This document shows positions 15,784 to 23,831 of a stretch of 32,289 bases of DNA, piece by piece. The notes beneath the pieces are model-generated. The model did not search any database. It was not told where the DNA came from and was given only the letters and a program-made list of their open reading frames with translations. The first letter of the stretch is position 1. Each line of letters opens with the position of its first letter. Both the position numbers and the translations under genes were made by a program. Source of the DNA: Planktomarina sp. (GTDB lineage Bacteria > Pseudomonadota > Alphaproteobacteria > Rhodobacterales > Rhodobacteraceae); the NCBI GenBank assembly GCA_020630595.1, contig JAHDBC010000015.1, positions 29,679 to 61,967 on the forward strand. Direction: 5' to 3'.

Positions 15784-16626
15784 TCAGCCCACGAATGCCT
15801 TTTCGATCACGAAATCGGCCGGGTCGGAATTGGCACCTTCCTTGAAACCGCGACCTTCCAGAATGGCCTTGATGTCTGTGTTCAAACCCATGGATCCGCA
15901 GACCATCGCCCGGTCGTTATCGGCACTGAAATCCGTGATTCCCAAATCGGAAAACACCGTCCCATCTTCCAAAAGTGTGGTGATCCGGCCCATCTTGGAT
16001 GATTGTTCACGGGTGGTTGTGGGATAATAGGTCAGCTTTGCCAGATTGTCTTCGCCGATCAATTCGCCGAACATTTCGTCCGTGCGCACGGTGTTGATCA
16101 GCTCTTCGCCGTATTTCAATTCTGCCACGTCGCGGCACGTGTGGGTCAGGATCACCTGATCATAGCGTTCATAGGTATCAGGGTCGCGCAACAGCGACGC
16201 AAAGGGCGCGATGCCTGTGCCGGTGGCAAAAAACCAAATGCGCTTTGCCGGGGTCAGCGCGTCATGGACCAATGTGCCCACGGGTTTGGGGCGCAAGATC
16301 ACCTCGTCCCCCGGTTGAATGCCCTGCAGCCGTGATGTCAGCGGTCCGTCCTGTACCTTGATCGAATAGAATTCCAATTCTTCGTCCCACGAAGGCGACG
16401 CGATGGAATAGGCCCGCAGGATCGGTTTTTGCTTGCCGGTTTCAGGGTGCGGATCGCCCATCAGGCCGATCATCACAAATTCGCCTGACCGAAACCGCAG
16501 GGATGCGGGGCGGGTGGTGCGAAACCGGAACAGACGGTCGGTGTAGTGTTCCACCTCTGTCACGGTTTGCGCATCGGGCAGGGCGGGCTTGGCTTTTTGC
16601 ACGTTCACGGGGCTGTTCTCTGTCAT
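15784..16626 (-). CDS. fpr: Ferredoxin--NADP+ reductase
   Basis: FAD enzyme that passes electrons between NADPH and ferredoxin or flavodoxin. 280 residues, close to the 272 of Rhodobacter capsulatus Fpr, which it matches through most of its length: FRSGEFVMIGLMGD, the FAD motif RAYSIASPSWDEELEFYSIK, DGPLTSRLQ, the NADP site FATGTGIAPFASLLRDP, YYPTTTRE, and MVCGSMGLN, ending with EGANSDPADFVIEKAFVG. An ATG at 16626 is used; another 11 codons upstream is possible, and neither has a strong ribosome site. It follows the DUF934 gene on the same strand and may feed ferredoxin for CysI. Confidence 0.95.
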   Translation of the reverse strand: MTENSPVNVQKAKPALPDAQTVTEVEHYTDRLFRFRTTRPASLRFRSGEFVMIGLMGDPHPETGKQKPILRAYSIASPSWDEELEFYSIKVQDGPLTSRLQGIQPGDEVILRPKPVGTLVHDALTPAKRIWFFATGTGIAPFASLLRDPDTYERYDQVILTHTCRDVAELKYGEELINTVRTDEMFGELIGEDNLAKLTYYPTTTREQSSKMGRITTLLEDGTVFSDLGITDFSADNDRAMVCGSMGLNTDIKAILEGRGFKEGANSDPADFVIEKAFVG

Positions 16627-16693
16627 ATCAATCTGTCCAGCAAAGTTGACACTTTGCATTTTTCATCTGTCTATATCGAAAGTTTTGGTTTGT

Positions 16694-16716
16694 GTAGGGT
16701 GGGTGAAACCCACCGC
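16694..16716. repeat. REP-like palindromic element, copy 2
   Basis: GTAGGGTGGGTGAAACCCAC, continuing to 16716, differs from the copy at 3814-3836 by a single base in the loop (GAA versus GGA). The stem is GGTGGGT (16698-16704) with ACCCACC (16708-16714). It lies four bases downstream of the DUF934 stop, between that gene and fpr. Confidence 0.75.
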
Positions 16717-16719
16717 TGG

Positions 16720-17133
16720 TTATCCGGCGCGGCGCATCCGGGATTGGTAGTCATGCGCCTGCCAATCCGCCCGGCGCAACCATTGGTCTTCGGGTTGGCG
16801 TTCGGCCAGATCGGCGCTGATTTCCACCTGATCAAATCCCGAACGCCGGGCCATTGCGTATTGGTCAGCAATCACATGCCCATGGGCGCGCAGCGTGCCT
16901 GTGAACCCTTCGCGGCGCAGTTGTGCGGCCAATGTGAACCCGCGCCCATCCGCGAAAGACGGAAAATCAATGCGCAGGATTTCGGCCTTGAGCGCGAGGT
17001 CAAGGACATCTGCCAGGGCGATATCGGATGGAATGTCCAAAGCCGGGGCTGGCCCGTCCGCGCTGCGGATGGGGGCAAAGGCGGGGGCGGTGTCTTCGGT
17101 CGAAAAACCGCTGTCGGTTACAATCACGCTCAT
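16720..17133 (-). CDS. DUF934 protein of the sulfite assimilation cluster
   Basis: 137 residues. I chose the ATG at 17133 (MSVIVTDSGFSTEDT), five bases past the cysH stop. The DUF934 family is found almost only next to cysI and cysH in proteobacteria and is thought to help sulfite or sulfate reduction, possibly through an oxidoreductase partner role. Recognisable parts are the SDIALADVLDLALKAEILR segment, FPSFADGRGFTLAAQLRR and HGHVIADQYAMARRSGFD. No catalytic residue is known to me. A longer in-frame start at 17559 lies inside cysH and is rejected. Confidence 0.85.
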   Translation of the reverse strand: MSVIVTDSGFSTEDTAPAFAPIRSADGPAPALDIPSDIALADVLDLALKAEILRIDFPSFADGRGFTLAAQLRREGFTGTLRAHGHVIADQYAMARRSGFDQVEISADLAERQPEDQWLRRADWQAHDYQSRMRRAG

Positions 17134-17137
17134 GCTG

Positions 17138-17863
17138 TCAGCCCTTGATGGATGTGGGAAGCGGCAGGTGGATCCCGCATTCCGTTTTGTCTTGCCCGGC
17201 CCAGCGGCCTGATCGCGCATCCAGCCCCGGTGTCGGGCGATAGGTGCACGGTTCACAACCGATGGATGGATAGCCCTGCGCCACCAGCGGATGCCGGGGC
17301 AAGGCGTGGTCGGTGATATAGGTGTCCAGATCCGCCGCCGTCCAATCGCGCAGGGGATTAAGCTTGGCCCGGCCTGCACCGTCATCTTCCCACAGGGGCA
17401 GGTCGGTGCGGGTTCTGGATTGATGCTGCTTGCGGCCCGTGACCCATGCGTCATATCCCGCCAGCGCCTTTTGCAGCGGTTCAACCTTGCGCAGCGCACA
17501 GCAGGCGTTCGCATCTGCCTGATGCAACAACCCATCCACATCCCGCACCAGCAGTTCATCCGTATCGGGTGAAATGTGCTGCACGTTGGTCAGACCCAGA
17601 TGATTGGCCACATCTTTCTGATAGCGCAATGTTGCGCGAAACAGCATCAGCGTATCGATGAAAATCACAGGGGTCTGTGGCGCAAGTTGTGCCACCATGT
17701 GCAGCAACACAACCGATTCAGCCCCAAAGGAGCTGACCATTGCAACCTTGCCCGCTTTGCCAGACAGGGTTTCAGCCAACACATCCTGCGCAGACCAACC
17801 CTGATGGAACCGGTTCAGCATCGGAACCCGGTCGCGCAGGGGAATAGAAGGGGACAGGGGCAT
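17138..17863 (-). CDS. cysH: APS reductase (CysH family, four-cysteine Fe-S type)
   Basis: Reduces adenylyl sulfate to sulfite with thioredoxin. 241 residues. The CC pair Cys121-Cys122 (ANACCALRKVEP) and Cys203 with Cys206 (GCEPCT) form the [4Fe-4S] site that marks APS rather than PAPS reductases. The nucleophilic Cys229 is in ECGIHL. The PP-loop type motif is SSFGAESVVLL (residues 44-54). The ATG at 17863 sits two bases behind the cysI stop. It lies between cysI and the DUF934 gene in one operon. Confidence 0.94.
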   Translation of the reverse strand: MPLSPSIPLRDRVPMLNRFHQGWSAQDVLAETLSGKAGKVAMVSSFGAESVVLLHMVAQLAPQTPVIFIDTLMLFRATLRYQKDVANHLGLTNVQHISPDTDELLVRDVDGLLHQADANACCALRKVEPLQKALAGYDAWVTGRKQHQSRTRTDLPLWEDDGAGRAKLNPLRDWTAADLDTYITDHALPRHPLVAQGYPSIGCEPCTYRPTPGLDARSGRWAGQDKTECGIHLPLPTSIKG

Positions 17864-17865
17864 AT

Positions 17866-19527
17866 CTACGCTGCCTTTTGCTGATCGGGATACAAGATCG
17901 CCTTGAACGGGTCGGCCCCCAGACGGCGATAGGCTTGCAGGAATGTTTCATCCGCATCTTCGCGCAAATCCAGATAGCCCAACACCAGCCGTTCGATAGC
18001 GGGAATGATATCGTCCGCGCTGAACCCCGGCCCGGCACGTTCGCCAACGCTGGCCGTTTCCGTGCCATCACCACCCAGCGTGATCTGGTAGTTTTCGACC
18101 CCGGCACGATCCAGCCCCAAAATGCCGATATGGCCCACGTGGTGGTGACCACAGGCATTGATGCAGCCGCTGATCTTGATTTTCAGCGGGCCAATGTCGT
18201 GTTCCAGCTTCAGTTCATCAAACCGCGTCGCGATTTGTTGGGCGATGGGGATCGAACGTGCCGTCGCCAGCGCGCAATAATCCATGCCCGGGCAGGCGAT
18301 GATGTCTGACACCAGCCCGATGTTGGCCGTGGCCAAATCGGCCGCCCGCAGTGCCTGGTACACCGCAGGCAGATCCGATTTGTGAACGTGAGGGAGAATC
18401 ACGTTCTGTTCGTGGCTGATGCGCAGTTCATCGTGCCCAAAATCACGGGCGATTTGCGCCAGAACACGCATCTGATCCGATGTCGCATCGCCGGGCGTTT
18501 GCCCGTGTTTTTTCACGCTGACCGATACAATGGCGTATTGATCATTCTTGTGCGCCGTCAGGTTGGTATCTGACCACGATGCAAAGGCCGGATTGGCCGC
18601 GCGATGGGCGTCAAACGCATCAACCGGCGCGTCCTTGAAGGCGGGCGGGGCAAAATGGGTTTTGATGTCCGCCAACAGCTTTTGGTCAATGCCGTCAAAG
18701 GCGGCGCGCAGTTCGGCAAACCGCGCTTCGACCTGATTGCGTACTTCTTCAATCCCGTTTTCATGGACAGTGATTTTGATGCGCGCTTTGTATTTGTTAT
18801 CGCGCCGACCCAGAATGTTATAGACGCTGACGATCGCCTCCACATAGGGCAGCAGATCTTCTTGAGGCAGGAAGTCGCGGATGACCTTGCCGATCATCGG
18901 CGTGCGGCCCAAACCGCCCCCCACCAACACTTCGAACCCGGCGACGCCATCGCGTTCCACCATGCGCAGACCGATGTCGTGGGCGCGGGTGACGGCACGG
19001 TCGTTGGGCGACCCGGTGATCGCAATCTTGAATTTGCGGGGCAGGAACTGGAATTCCGGGTGATCCGTGGACCATTGGCGCAGCAATTCTGCAACTGGGC
19101 GCGGGTCGGCGATTTCATCGGCCGCGGCCCCGGCGAAATGATCTGCTGTCACATTGCGGATCGTGTTGCCGGATGTCTGGATCGCATGCATTTCCACATC
19201 GGCCAGCGCGTCCAGAATATCGGGCACATCTTTCAGCTTTGGCCAGTTGTATTGGATGTTCTGGCGGGTCGTGAAATGGCCATATCCCTTGTCCCAGCGA
19301 TCGGCGATCATGGCCAGCTGATCCATCTGGCGGCTGTTCAGCGTGCCATAGGGGATCGCCACGCGCAGCATGTAGGCGTGCAACTGCAGATACAGACCGT
19401 TCATCAAACGCAGCGGTTTGAATTCATCTTCGGTCAGGCTGCCATCGATGCGCCGATTTACCTGACCCCGAAACTGGGCCACGCGTTCGCGCACAAAGGC
19501 AGTGTCAAAGGCGTTGTAGCTGTACAT
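17866..19527 (-). CDS. cysI: Sulfite reductase, hemoprotein-type (siroheme, ferredoxin-linked)
   Basis: Six-electron reduction of sulfite to sulfide using siroheme and a [4Fe-4S] cluster; cytoplasmic. 553 residues. The two half repeats each have a ferredoxin-like NIR/SIR region, and the cofactor ligands are CPGMDYC (Cys412, Cys418) and CINAC (Cys455, Cys459). GYGHFTTRQNIQ and GSPNDRAVTRAHDIG are family blocks. No separate CysJ flavoprotein is in the window, which with fpr nearby suggests ferredoxin as donor. The start ATG overlaps the DUF2849 stop (TAATG). An assimilatory nitrite reductase is the main alternative, but the cysH and cysG neighbours favour sulfite. Confidence 0.93.
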   Translation of the reverse strand: MYSYNAFDTAFVRERVAQFRGQVNRRIDGSLTEDEFKPLRLMNGLYLQLHAYMLRVAIPYGTLNSRQMDQLAMIADRWDKGYGHFTTRQNIQYNWPKLKDVPDILDALADVEMHAIQTSGNTIRNVTADHFAGAAADEIADPRPVAELLRQWSTDHPEFQFLPRKFKIAITGSPNDRAVTRAHDIGLRMVERDGVAGFEVLVGGGLGRTPMIGKVIRDFLPQEDLLPYVEAIVSVYNILGRRDNKYKARIKITVHENGIEEVRNQVEARFAELRAAFDGIDQKLLADIKTHFAPPAFKDAPVDAFDAHRAANPAFASWSDTNLTAHKNDQYAIVSVSVKKHGQTPGDATSDQMRVLAQIARDFGHDELRISHEQNVILPHVHKSDLPAVYQALRAADLATANIGLVSDIIACPGMDYCALATARSIPIAQQIATRFDELKLEHDIGPLKIKISGCINACGHHHVGHIGILGLDRAGVENYQITLGGDGTETASVGERAGPGFSADDIIPAIERLVLGYLDLREDADETFLQAYRRLGADPFKAILYPDQQKAA

Positions 19528-19838
19528 TAGGCTGCGACCTGATCCTGTTCGATTTTGCCATGGGCATAGTTTGACGGCCCTTTGGCGCGGAACGCTTCAC
19601 GAAAATGCGCAGGGACGGGACCCACGGCAGAGGACTTCGCATCCGCCAGATACGCCCCCACAACCTGCCAAGGCTGCGCGGCGGCCACGGCCAGCCATGC
19701 GTCCGCCTGTGCTTCATCTTCGATCAGATGGGCCTGATGCAATTCGCGGACCCATTTCTGGTTCACATCCATATAGATAACGTCGCCTTCCAGCAGATGA
19801 TTTGCGGTGACGACTTTGGGGGTAAATGCTTTGGCCAT
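19527..19838 (-). CDS. DUF2849 protein of the sulfite assimilation cluster
   Basis: 103 residues, ATG at 19838, sharing one base with the cysG stop (ATGA) and one base with the cysI start, so it is translationally coupled to both. The family is found between cysG and cysI in Rhodobacterales and other alphaproteobacteria and has no established activity. Visible features are KAFTPKVVTANHLLEGDVIY and the acidic segment EDEAQADAWL. I infer a helper role in siroheme or sulfite reductase maturation from position only. Confidence 0.88.
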   Translation of the reverse strand: MAKAFTPKVVTANHLLEGDVIYMDVNQKWVRELHQAHLIEDEAQADAWLAVAAAQPWQVVGAYLADAKSSAVGPVPAHFREAFRAKGPSNYAHGKIEQDQVAA

Positions 19839-21235
19839 CAGGCGAACTCCTCGTTCAGGGGGGATAGGGTTTGGGCGGCAAGCGCGGCATTGCGCGGGGT
19901 GAGCCCGTAAATCATCACCGCCGGTCCCGTCAGGGCATCCACGGCGGTGGGCAAATCAGACAGCGTTGTCGCTTTGATATGTTGGTCGGTGCGCGACACA
20001 TTCGCGATCAGGGACACAGGCGTTGCCGGATCAGCGCCGTACATCATCAGGCGGCCCTGAATAAATCGGCTGGCCTTTTGGCCCATGTAAACGGCGGCGA
20101 CCTGACCGGGGGCGGCCAGGCTGCGCCAATCCTGATCGGCAAATCCGTCCATGTCGTGACCGGTCAGAAACCGAATGCCCTTGTTGCGGCCCCGGCGGGT
20201 CATGGACCGGCCCATGGCGGCCACTGCACCGCTGGCCGCAGTGATGCCCGGCACAATCGCAAACGACAGACCTGCGGATTCAACAACATCCAGTTCTTCG
20301 TCCAAACGGCCAAAGACCGTGGCATCCCCAGATTTCAGGCGCACGACCTGCGCACCCGATTGCACGTGATCCACGATCAAGGCGTTGATCTGATCTTGTG
20401 GCATGGACGGGCCAAAGGCGGTTTTGCCCACATCGACCATCAGCGCTTCGCGGCGCGCAAGTTCCAGAATTTCCGCAGAAACAAGGCGGTCATACAAAAC
20501 CACATCCGCTTCGTGCAGCACACGGCGTGCTTTCATGGTCAACAGTTCCGGGTCCCCGGGCCCTGCGCCCACGAAATCGACATGCCCGGCCCGGGCCTTG
20601 GCCATTGTGTAATCAGCCAACAAATCATCCAGGGCCGCGCGTGCGCCATCTTCGCCGTCGGCTTCAAATGCCTTTGGGCCGACGCCGAAATAATAGTCTG
20701 ACCAGAAATCACGGCGTATCCGGCCCATGGGCAGCACATCGGCCATCGCGCGAAATGCCTTGCCAATGCGGGCCAGCGGGCCAAGCCGCGTGGGCAGCCG
20801 TTCTTCCAGATCACGCTTGATCGCGCGCGCCAGAACGGGGGCGGCCCCTTCGGTGCCAATGGCCACGGTCACGGGATCGCGGTCCACGATGGCAGGGGTG
20901 ATGAATTCCGACTGGTGCAGATTGTCGACCCAATTGACCAACGCGCCATCGCGGTGCGCCAGTGCGACGACACGGGCGTCTTCTGCATCATCGTCATTGG
21001 CGGCATAAAACAGGGCCGCACACAGCGCATCGCCCGGTTCCATGGCGCGGATCAGGGTCGTCAGCTTGCCATCAGTGGCCCATGTTCGAATGGTGGGATC
21101 GATGTCTTTTGCAATGACCGTGATATGGGCGTCGGTCTTCAACAGCAGGCGCAGTTTCGCTATCGCAGCGTCGCCACCGCCCGAAACCACCACGCGCCGG
21201 CCTGCCAAATTCATAAAGATTGGAAAGTGCTGCAT
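19838..21235 (-). CDS. cysG: Siroheme synthase
   Basis: Trifunctional enzyme making siroheme from uroporphyrinogen III: methyltransferase, dehydrogenase and ferrochelatase. 465 residues. The N-terminal half is the dehydrogenase/chelatase module (MNLAGRRVVVSGGGDAAIA NAD site; EGAAPVLARAIKRDLE). The C-terminal half from about residue 215 is the SAM methyltransferase (FVGAGPGDPELLTMKA, DVVLYDRLVS, RLKSGDATVFGR, PGITAASGA). The order of transcription is cysG, DUF2849, cysI, cysH, DUF934. The region before its start carries an Lrp-type palindrome and a divergent Lrp/AsnC gene. Confidence 0.95.
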   Translation of the reverse strand: MQHFPIFMNLAGRRVVVSGGGDAAIAKLRLLLKTDAHITVIAKDIDPTIRTWATDGKLTTLIRAMEPGDALCAALFYAANDDDAEDARVVALAHRDGALVNWVDNLHQSEFITPAIVDRDPVTVAIGTEGAAPVLARAIKRDLEERLPTRLGPLARIGKAFRAMADVLPMGRIRRDFWSDYYFGVGPKAFEADGEDGARAALDDLLADYTMAKARAGHVDFVGAGPGDPELLTMKARRVLHEADVVLYDRLVSAEILELARREALMVDVGKTAFGPSMPQDQINALIVDHVQSGAQVVRLKSGDATVFGRLDEELDVVESAGLSFAIVPGITAASGAVAAMGRSMTRRGRNKGIRFLTGHDMDGFADQDWRSLAAPGQVAAVYMGQKASRFIQGRLMMYGADPATPVSLIANVSRTDQHIKATTLSDLPTAVDALTGPAVMIYGLTPRNAALAAQTLSPLNEEFA

Positions 21236-21264
21236 CAGAATTTCCCTGTTTCTGATGTAGAAGA

Positions 21265-21279
21265 TAGAAATTTATTCTG
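21265..21279. promoter_or_regulatory. Probable Lrp/AsnC-family operator between cysG and its divergent regulator
   Basis: TAGAAATTTATTCTG matches 14 of 15 positions of the E. coli Lrp consensus YAGHAWATTWTDCTR (the mismatch is the seventh base, T for A). It begins 30 bases upstream of the cysG start and lies 89 bases before the lrp-like start. A wider inverted repeat, TCAGAAT (21235-21241) with ATTCTGA (21274-21280), overlaps it. Confidence 0.6.
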
Positions 21280-21367
21280 AAAAATGGCAGTGCTGCGCTT
21301 CCATTAAGGACGTTTGTTCTGCATGATGGGCAAGATAGAACCGTTTTCCCGCCAAAGGGCCAAAACC

Positions 21368-21832
21368 ATGACAGACATTCGTTTAGATGCCACAGACCGG
21401 AAAATCCTTGCGGCGTTGCAGCAGGATTCAAGCCAATCTTTGGAAGATATCGCGGGAAAAGTGGGCGCATCCAAGACGCCTGTGTGGAATCGCATGAAGA
21501 AATTGCGGGCCGCGGGGATCATCAAACGCTATTCCGTTGAACTGGATGCCGAAGCCCTGGGGTTTGAAGCGTGCTTTTTTGTTTTGATCCGCACATCTGA
21601 ACATGATGCCGATTGGCAAAACAAATTCCTGCAGGCCCTTCTGGACCGGCCAGAGGTGCAAGAGGCGCATCGGCTGGCAGGGGATATTGATTACATTCTG
21701 AAGGTTCGCGTTCAAAATGCACGGGCCTATGACACGTTTTATCAGGCTCTGATTTCAGAGGTGAAGGTGTTCAACGTCACCGCATTGCTTAGCATGGAAG
21801 AAATCAAATCCACCGGGGCGCTGGCGCTTTAG
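21368..21832 (+). CDS. Lrp/AsnC-family transcriptional regulator
   Basis: 154 residues from the ATG at 21368 (AAAGGG in front; in-frame upstream ATG at 21314 less likely). The N-terminal winged helix is ATDRKILAALQQDSSQSLED, then IAGKVGASKTPVWNRMKKLR as recognition helix. The C-terminal half is the RAM/AsnC ligand domain (FFVLIRTSEHDADWQNKF, VQEAHRLAGDIDYILKVRV, VTALLSMEEIKSTGAL). It is divergent from cysG with an Lrp-like site between, so it probably controls the sulfur genes and itself, in the manner of cysteine-responsive members of this family. The ligand is not known. Confidence 0.92.
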   Translation: MTDIRLDATDRKILAALQQDSSQSLEDIAGKVGASKTPVWNRMKKLRAAGIIKRYSVELDAEALGFEACFFVLIRTSEHDADWQNKFLQALLDRPEVQEAHRLAGDIDYILKVRVQNARAYDTFYQALISEVKVFNVTALLSMEEIKSTGALAL

Positions 21833-22992
21833 GTTTGAACCATCAGGCGGGTCAGGCCGTGGAAATGATAGGTGTCGCCATAGTGCGCGGGTTCTGCGAT
21901 CGCCAGACCCGGGCACCGGTCAAACAACGCTTGCAGCCCCAGTTTGATTTCCAATCGCGCCAGCGGGGCACCCACGCAGAAATGGATTCCTGCGCCAAAT
22001 GATTGGTGCGGTCCGGGGGCGCGGGTTGGATCAAATTTATTGGGATCATCAAACACCGCCGGATCACGGTTGGCCGCCGCCAAGACACAGGCAACCTGTG
22101 TATGACGCGGGATCATCGTGCCGAAACAGTCGATATCGTCATAGGCCCAGCGTGTGAAAATATGCAGGGGTGGATCAAACCGCAGCAGTTCTTCGACCAG
22201 CGGGTCGGTGATGGGCATGCGGTCCATCGGGGCCAGAATTTGCACGGCATTGCCCAACGTGTGCACGGTGGCTTCGTGGCCTGCATTCAGCAACAGGATC
22301 AGCGTGCTGGTCAATTCCGCCCCCGTCAGGCGATCCCCCTGTTCTTCGGCGGCGATCAGTTCAGTGATCAAATCAGGGCCGGGGGTGCGGCGGCGGTGGG
22401 CGATGATATCATCCAGATAGGCGATGAAGTCTGCCGTTGCCCGTTCCGCCGCATCTTCGACACTGCGGTCGCGGCCTGATTGGTACATGGCCACCATCGC
22501 ATTGGACCAGCGCAGCAGATCATCGGTGCGGTCCAGCGGAACGCCCAGCAAATTGGCAATGACCGTGACGGGCAGGGGGCGGGCAAAGGCGTCCAGCAGA
22601 TCAAACGGGCCGGACGGAAAGCGATCAATCACTTGATGGGCGGTCGCTGCAATATCATCGGCCATCGCGGCCACGCGTTTGCCCGTGAATGCCTGCAACA
22701 CCAACCGGCGCAGGCGGGTGTGCGTGGGGGGTTCCAGTTCCAGCATCGAATGATCTTCGACGCTTTGCCATGTGCGGATGTGATCGGGGCGGCTGGGACC
22801 CAGCCCGTCGGGGGCCGTTCGGCCCAGTTTGCGATTGGTCAGCAAAAACCGCACCGCCCGGTGCGACATGGCGGCTGGCATTGCATAGGCATCCCACTGG
22901 ACCAGATCCCCCAAAGACCGCGCACGGTCATAGGCCGGATAGGGGTTTTGGACAAACGCAGGGTCTGTAACGGATTGGGAAAACGCCCGCAT
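21829..22992 (-). CDS. Cytochrome P450
   Basis: 387 residues, soluble bacterial type. The I helix AGHEAT (237-242), K-helix ExxR (Glu268-Arg271 in EELLR) and the heme loop FGAGIHFCVGAPLAR with Cys339 are all intact. AGHEAT replaces the common AGxDT, as in many bacterial P450s of CYP107-like families; I cannot assign a family or substrate. Its start shares one base with the tpiA stop (TAATG), so it is in a coupled unit with tpiA, which is odd for a P450. No ferredoxin gene is adjacent. It converges on the Lrp-type gene with a 4-base stop overlap. Confidence 0.93.
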   Translation of the reverse strand: MRAFSQSVTDPAFVQNPYPAYDRARSLGDLVQWDAYAMPAAMSHRAVRFLLTNRKLGRTAPDGLGPSRPDHIRTWQSVEDHSMLELEPPTHTRLRRLVLQAFTGKRVAAMADDIAATAHQVIDRFPSGPFDLLDAFARPLPVTVIANLLGVPLDRTDDLLRWSNAMVAMYQSGRDRSVEDAAERATADFIAYLDDIIAHRRRTPGPDLITELIAAEEQGDRLTGAELTSTLILLLNAGHEATVHTLGNAVQILAPMDRMPITDPLVEELLRFDPPLHIFTRWAYDDIDCFGTMIPRHTQVACVLAAANRDPAVFDDPNKFDPTRAPGPHQSFGAGIHFCVGAPLARLEIKLGLQALFDRCPGLAIAEPAHYGDTYHFHGLTRLMVQT

Positions 22993-23735
22993 TACGCCGC
23001 GGACAGGGCCCGCATGATCGGAATGAAATCTTCCGCTTTCAGGCTGGCCCCACCCACCAATGCGCCATTTACATCATCCACGGCAAAGATCTCGGCGGCA
23101 TTGGCGGCCTTGACGGACCCGCCGTACAGGATCGGCATGGTGGCACCGGTCTTACCGAAGCGTTCGGTCAGATGGGCGCGGATGGCCGCGTGGACTTCGG
23201 CGATGATGTCTGGGGTGGCTGTTTTGCCGGTGCCAATGGCCCAAACCGGTTCATAGGCCACGACAAGCCCGGTGCCCGGATCGGCAGGGATTGAATGTTG
23301 CAGCTGATCGGTGACCACGTGCAATGTCTGGCCCGCCTCCCGTTCGGTCAGGGTTTCGCCGACACACACGATGGGGCGCAGGCCCGTTTCCAGTGCGGCA
23401 ACGGTCTTGGCCGCGACACCTGCGGAGGTTTCGCCGTGATCTGCGCGGCGTTCAGAATGGCCCAAAATAACAAACGCAGCCCCTGCATCCAGCAGCATAT
23501 CCGCCGCCGTGTCGCCGGTGTGTGCGCCCGATGCAGCCGCATGACAGTCCTGCCCGCCAAGGGCCAGGGATGTGCCGTCGACCGCATCATGGGCGCGTGA
23601 CAACAACGGGGACGGCGGGCAAATGACAGTTGTGCAGGTGTTCGCATCGGCGGCTTCTGCAATGGCGGCCAGCTGTTCAAGGGCGGCACCCGTGCCGTTC
23701 ATCTTCCAATTGCCCGCTGCGATTTTTTCCACCAT
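22992..23735 (-). CDS. tpiA: Triosephosphate isomerase
   Basis: Interconverts dihydroxyacetone phosphate and glyceraldehyde 3-phosphate. 247 residues. Lys11 in AGNWKMNG, His93 in ILGHSERR and the catalytic Glu162 in AYEPVWAIGTGKTA are all in place; the phosphate loop LYGGSVKAANA follows. The ATG at 23735 (MVEKIAAGNWK) has AAGGGG; the frame stays open well upstream but without any related sequence. It is upstream of the P450 gene and divergent from the oxygenase gene, with 96 bases between. Confidence 0.96.
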   Translation of the reverse strand: MVEKIAAGNWKMNGTGAALEQLAAIAEAADANTCTTVICPPSPLLSRAHDAVDGTSLALGGQDCHAAASGAHTGDTAADMLLDAGAAFVILGHSERRADHGETSAGVAAKTVAALETGLRPIVCVGETLTEREAGQTLHVVTDQLQHSIPADPGTGLVVAYEPVWAIGTGKTATPDIIAEVHAAIRAHLTERFGKTGATMPILYGGSVKAANAAEIFAVDDVNGALVGGASLKAEDFIPIMRALSAA

Positions 23736-23831
23736 GGTCTGCCCCTTTGTTCCACTGGTCTTGGTCTGCCGCCCACAGCCCGCAAGGTCAAGCTGGTTGC
23801 ACCTTTTGCGCTGCGGGATATACCCCGCGTT

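Noticed and set aside
16720..17559. A 279-residue start for the DUF934 protein
   Set aside because: The first half runs through cysH in another frame. The ATG at 17133 gives a family-like N terminus with normal spacing from cysH.
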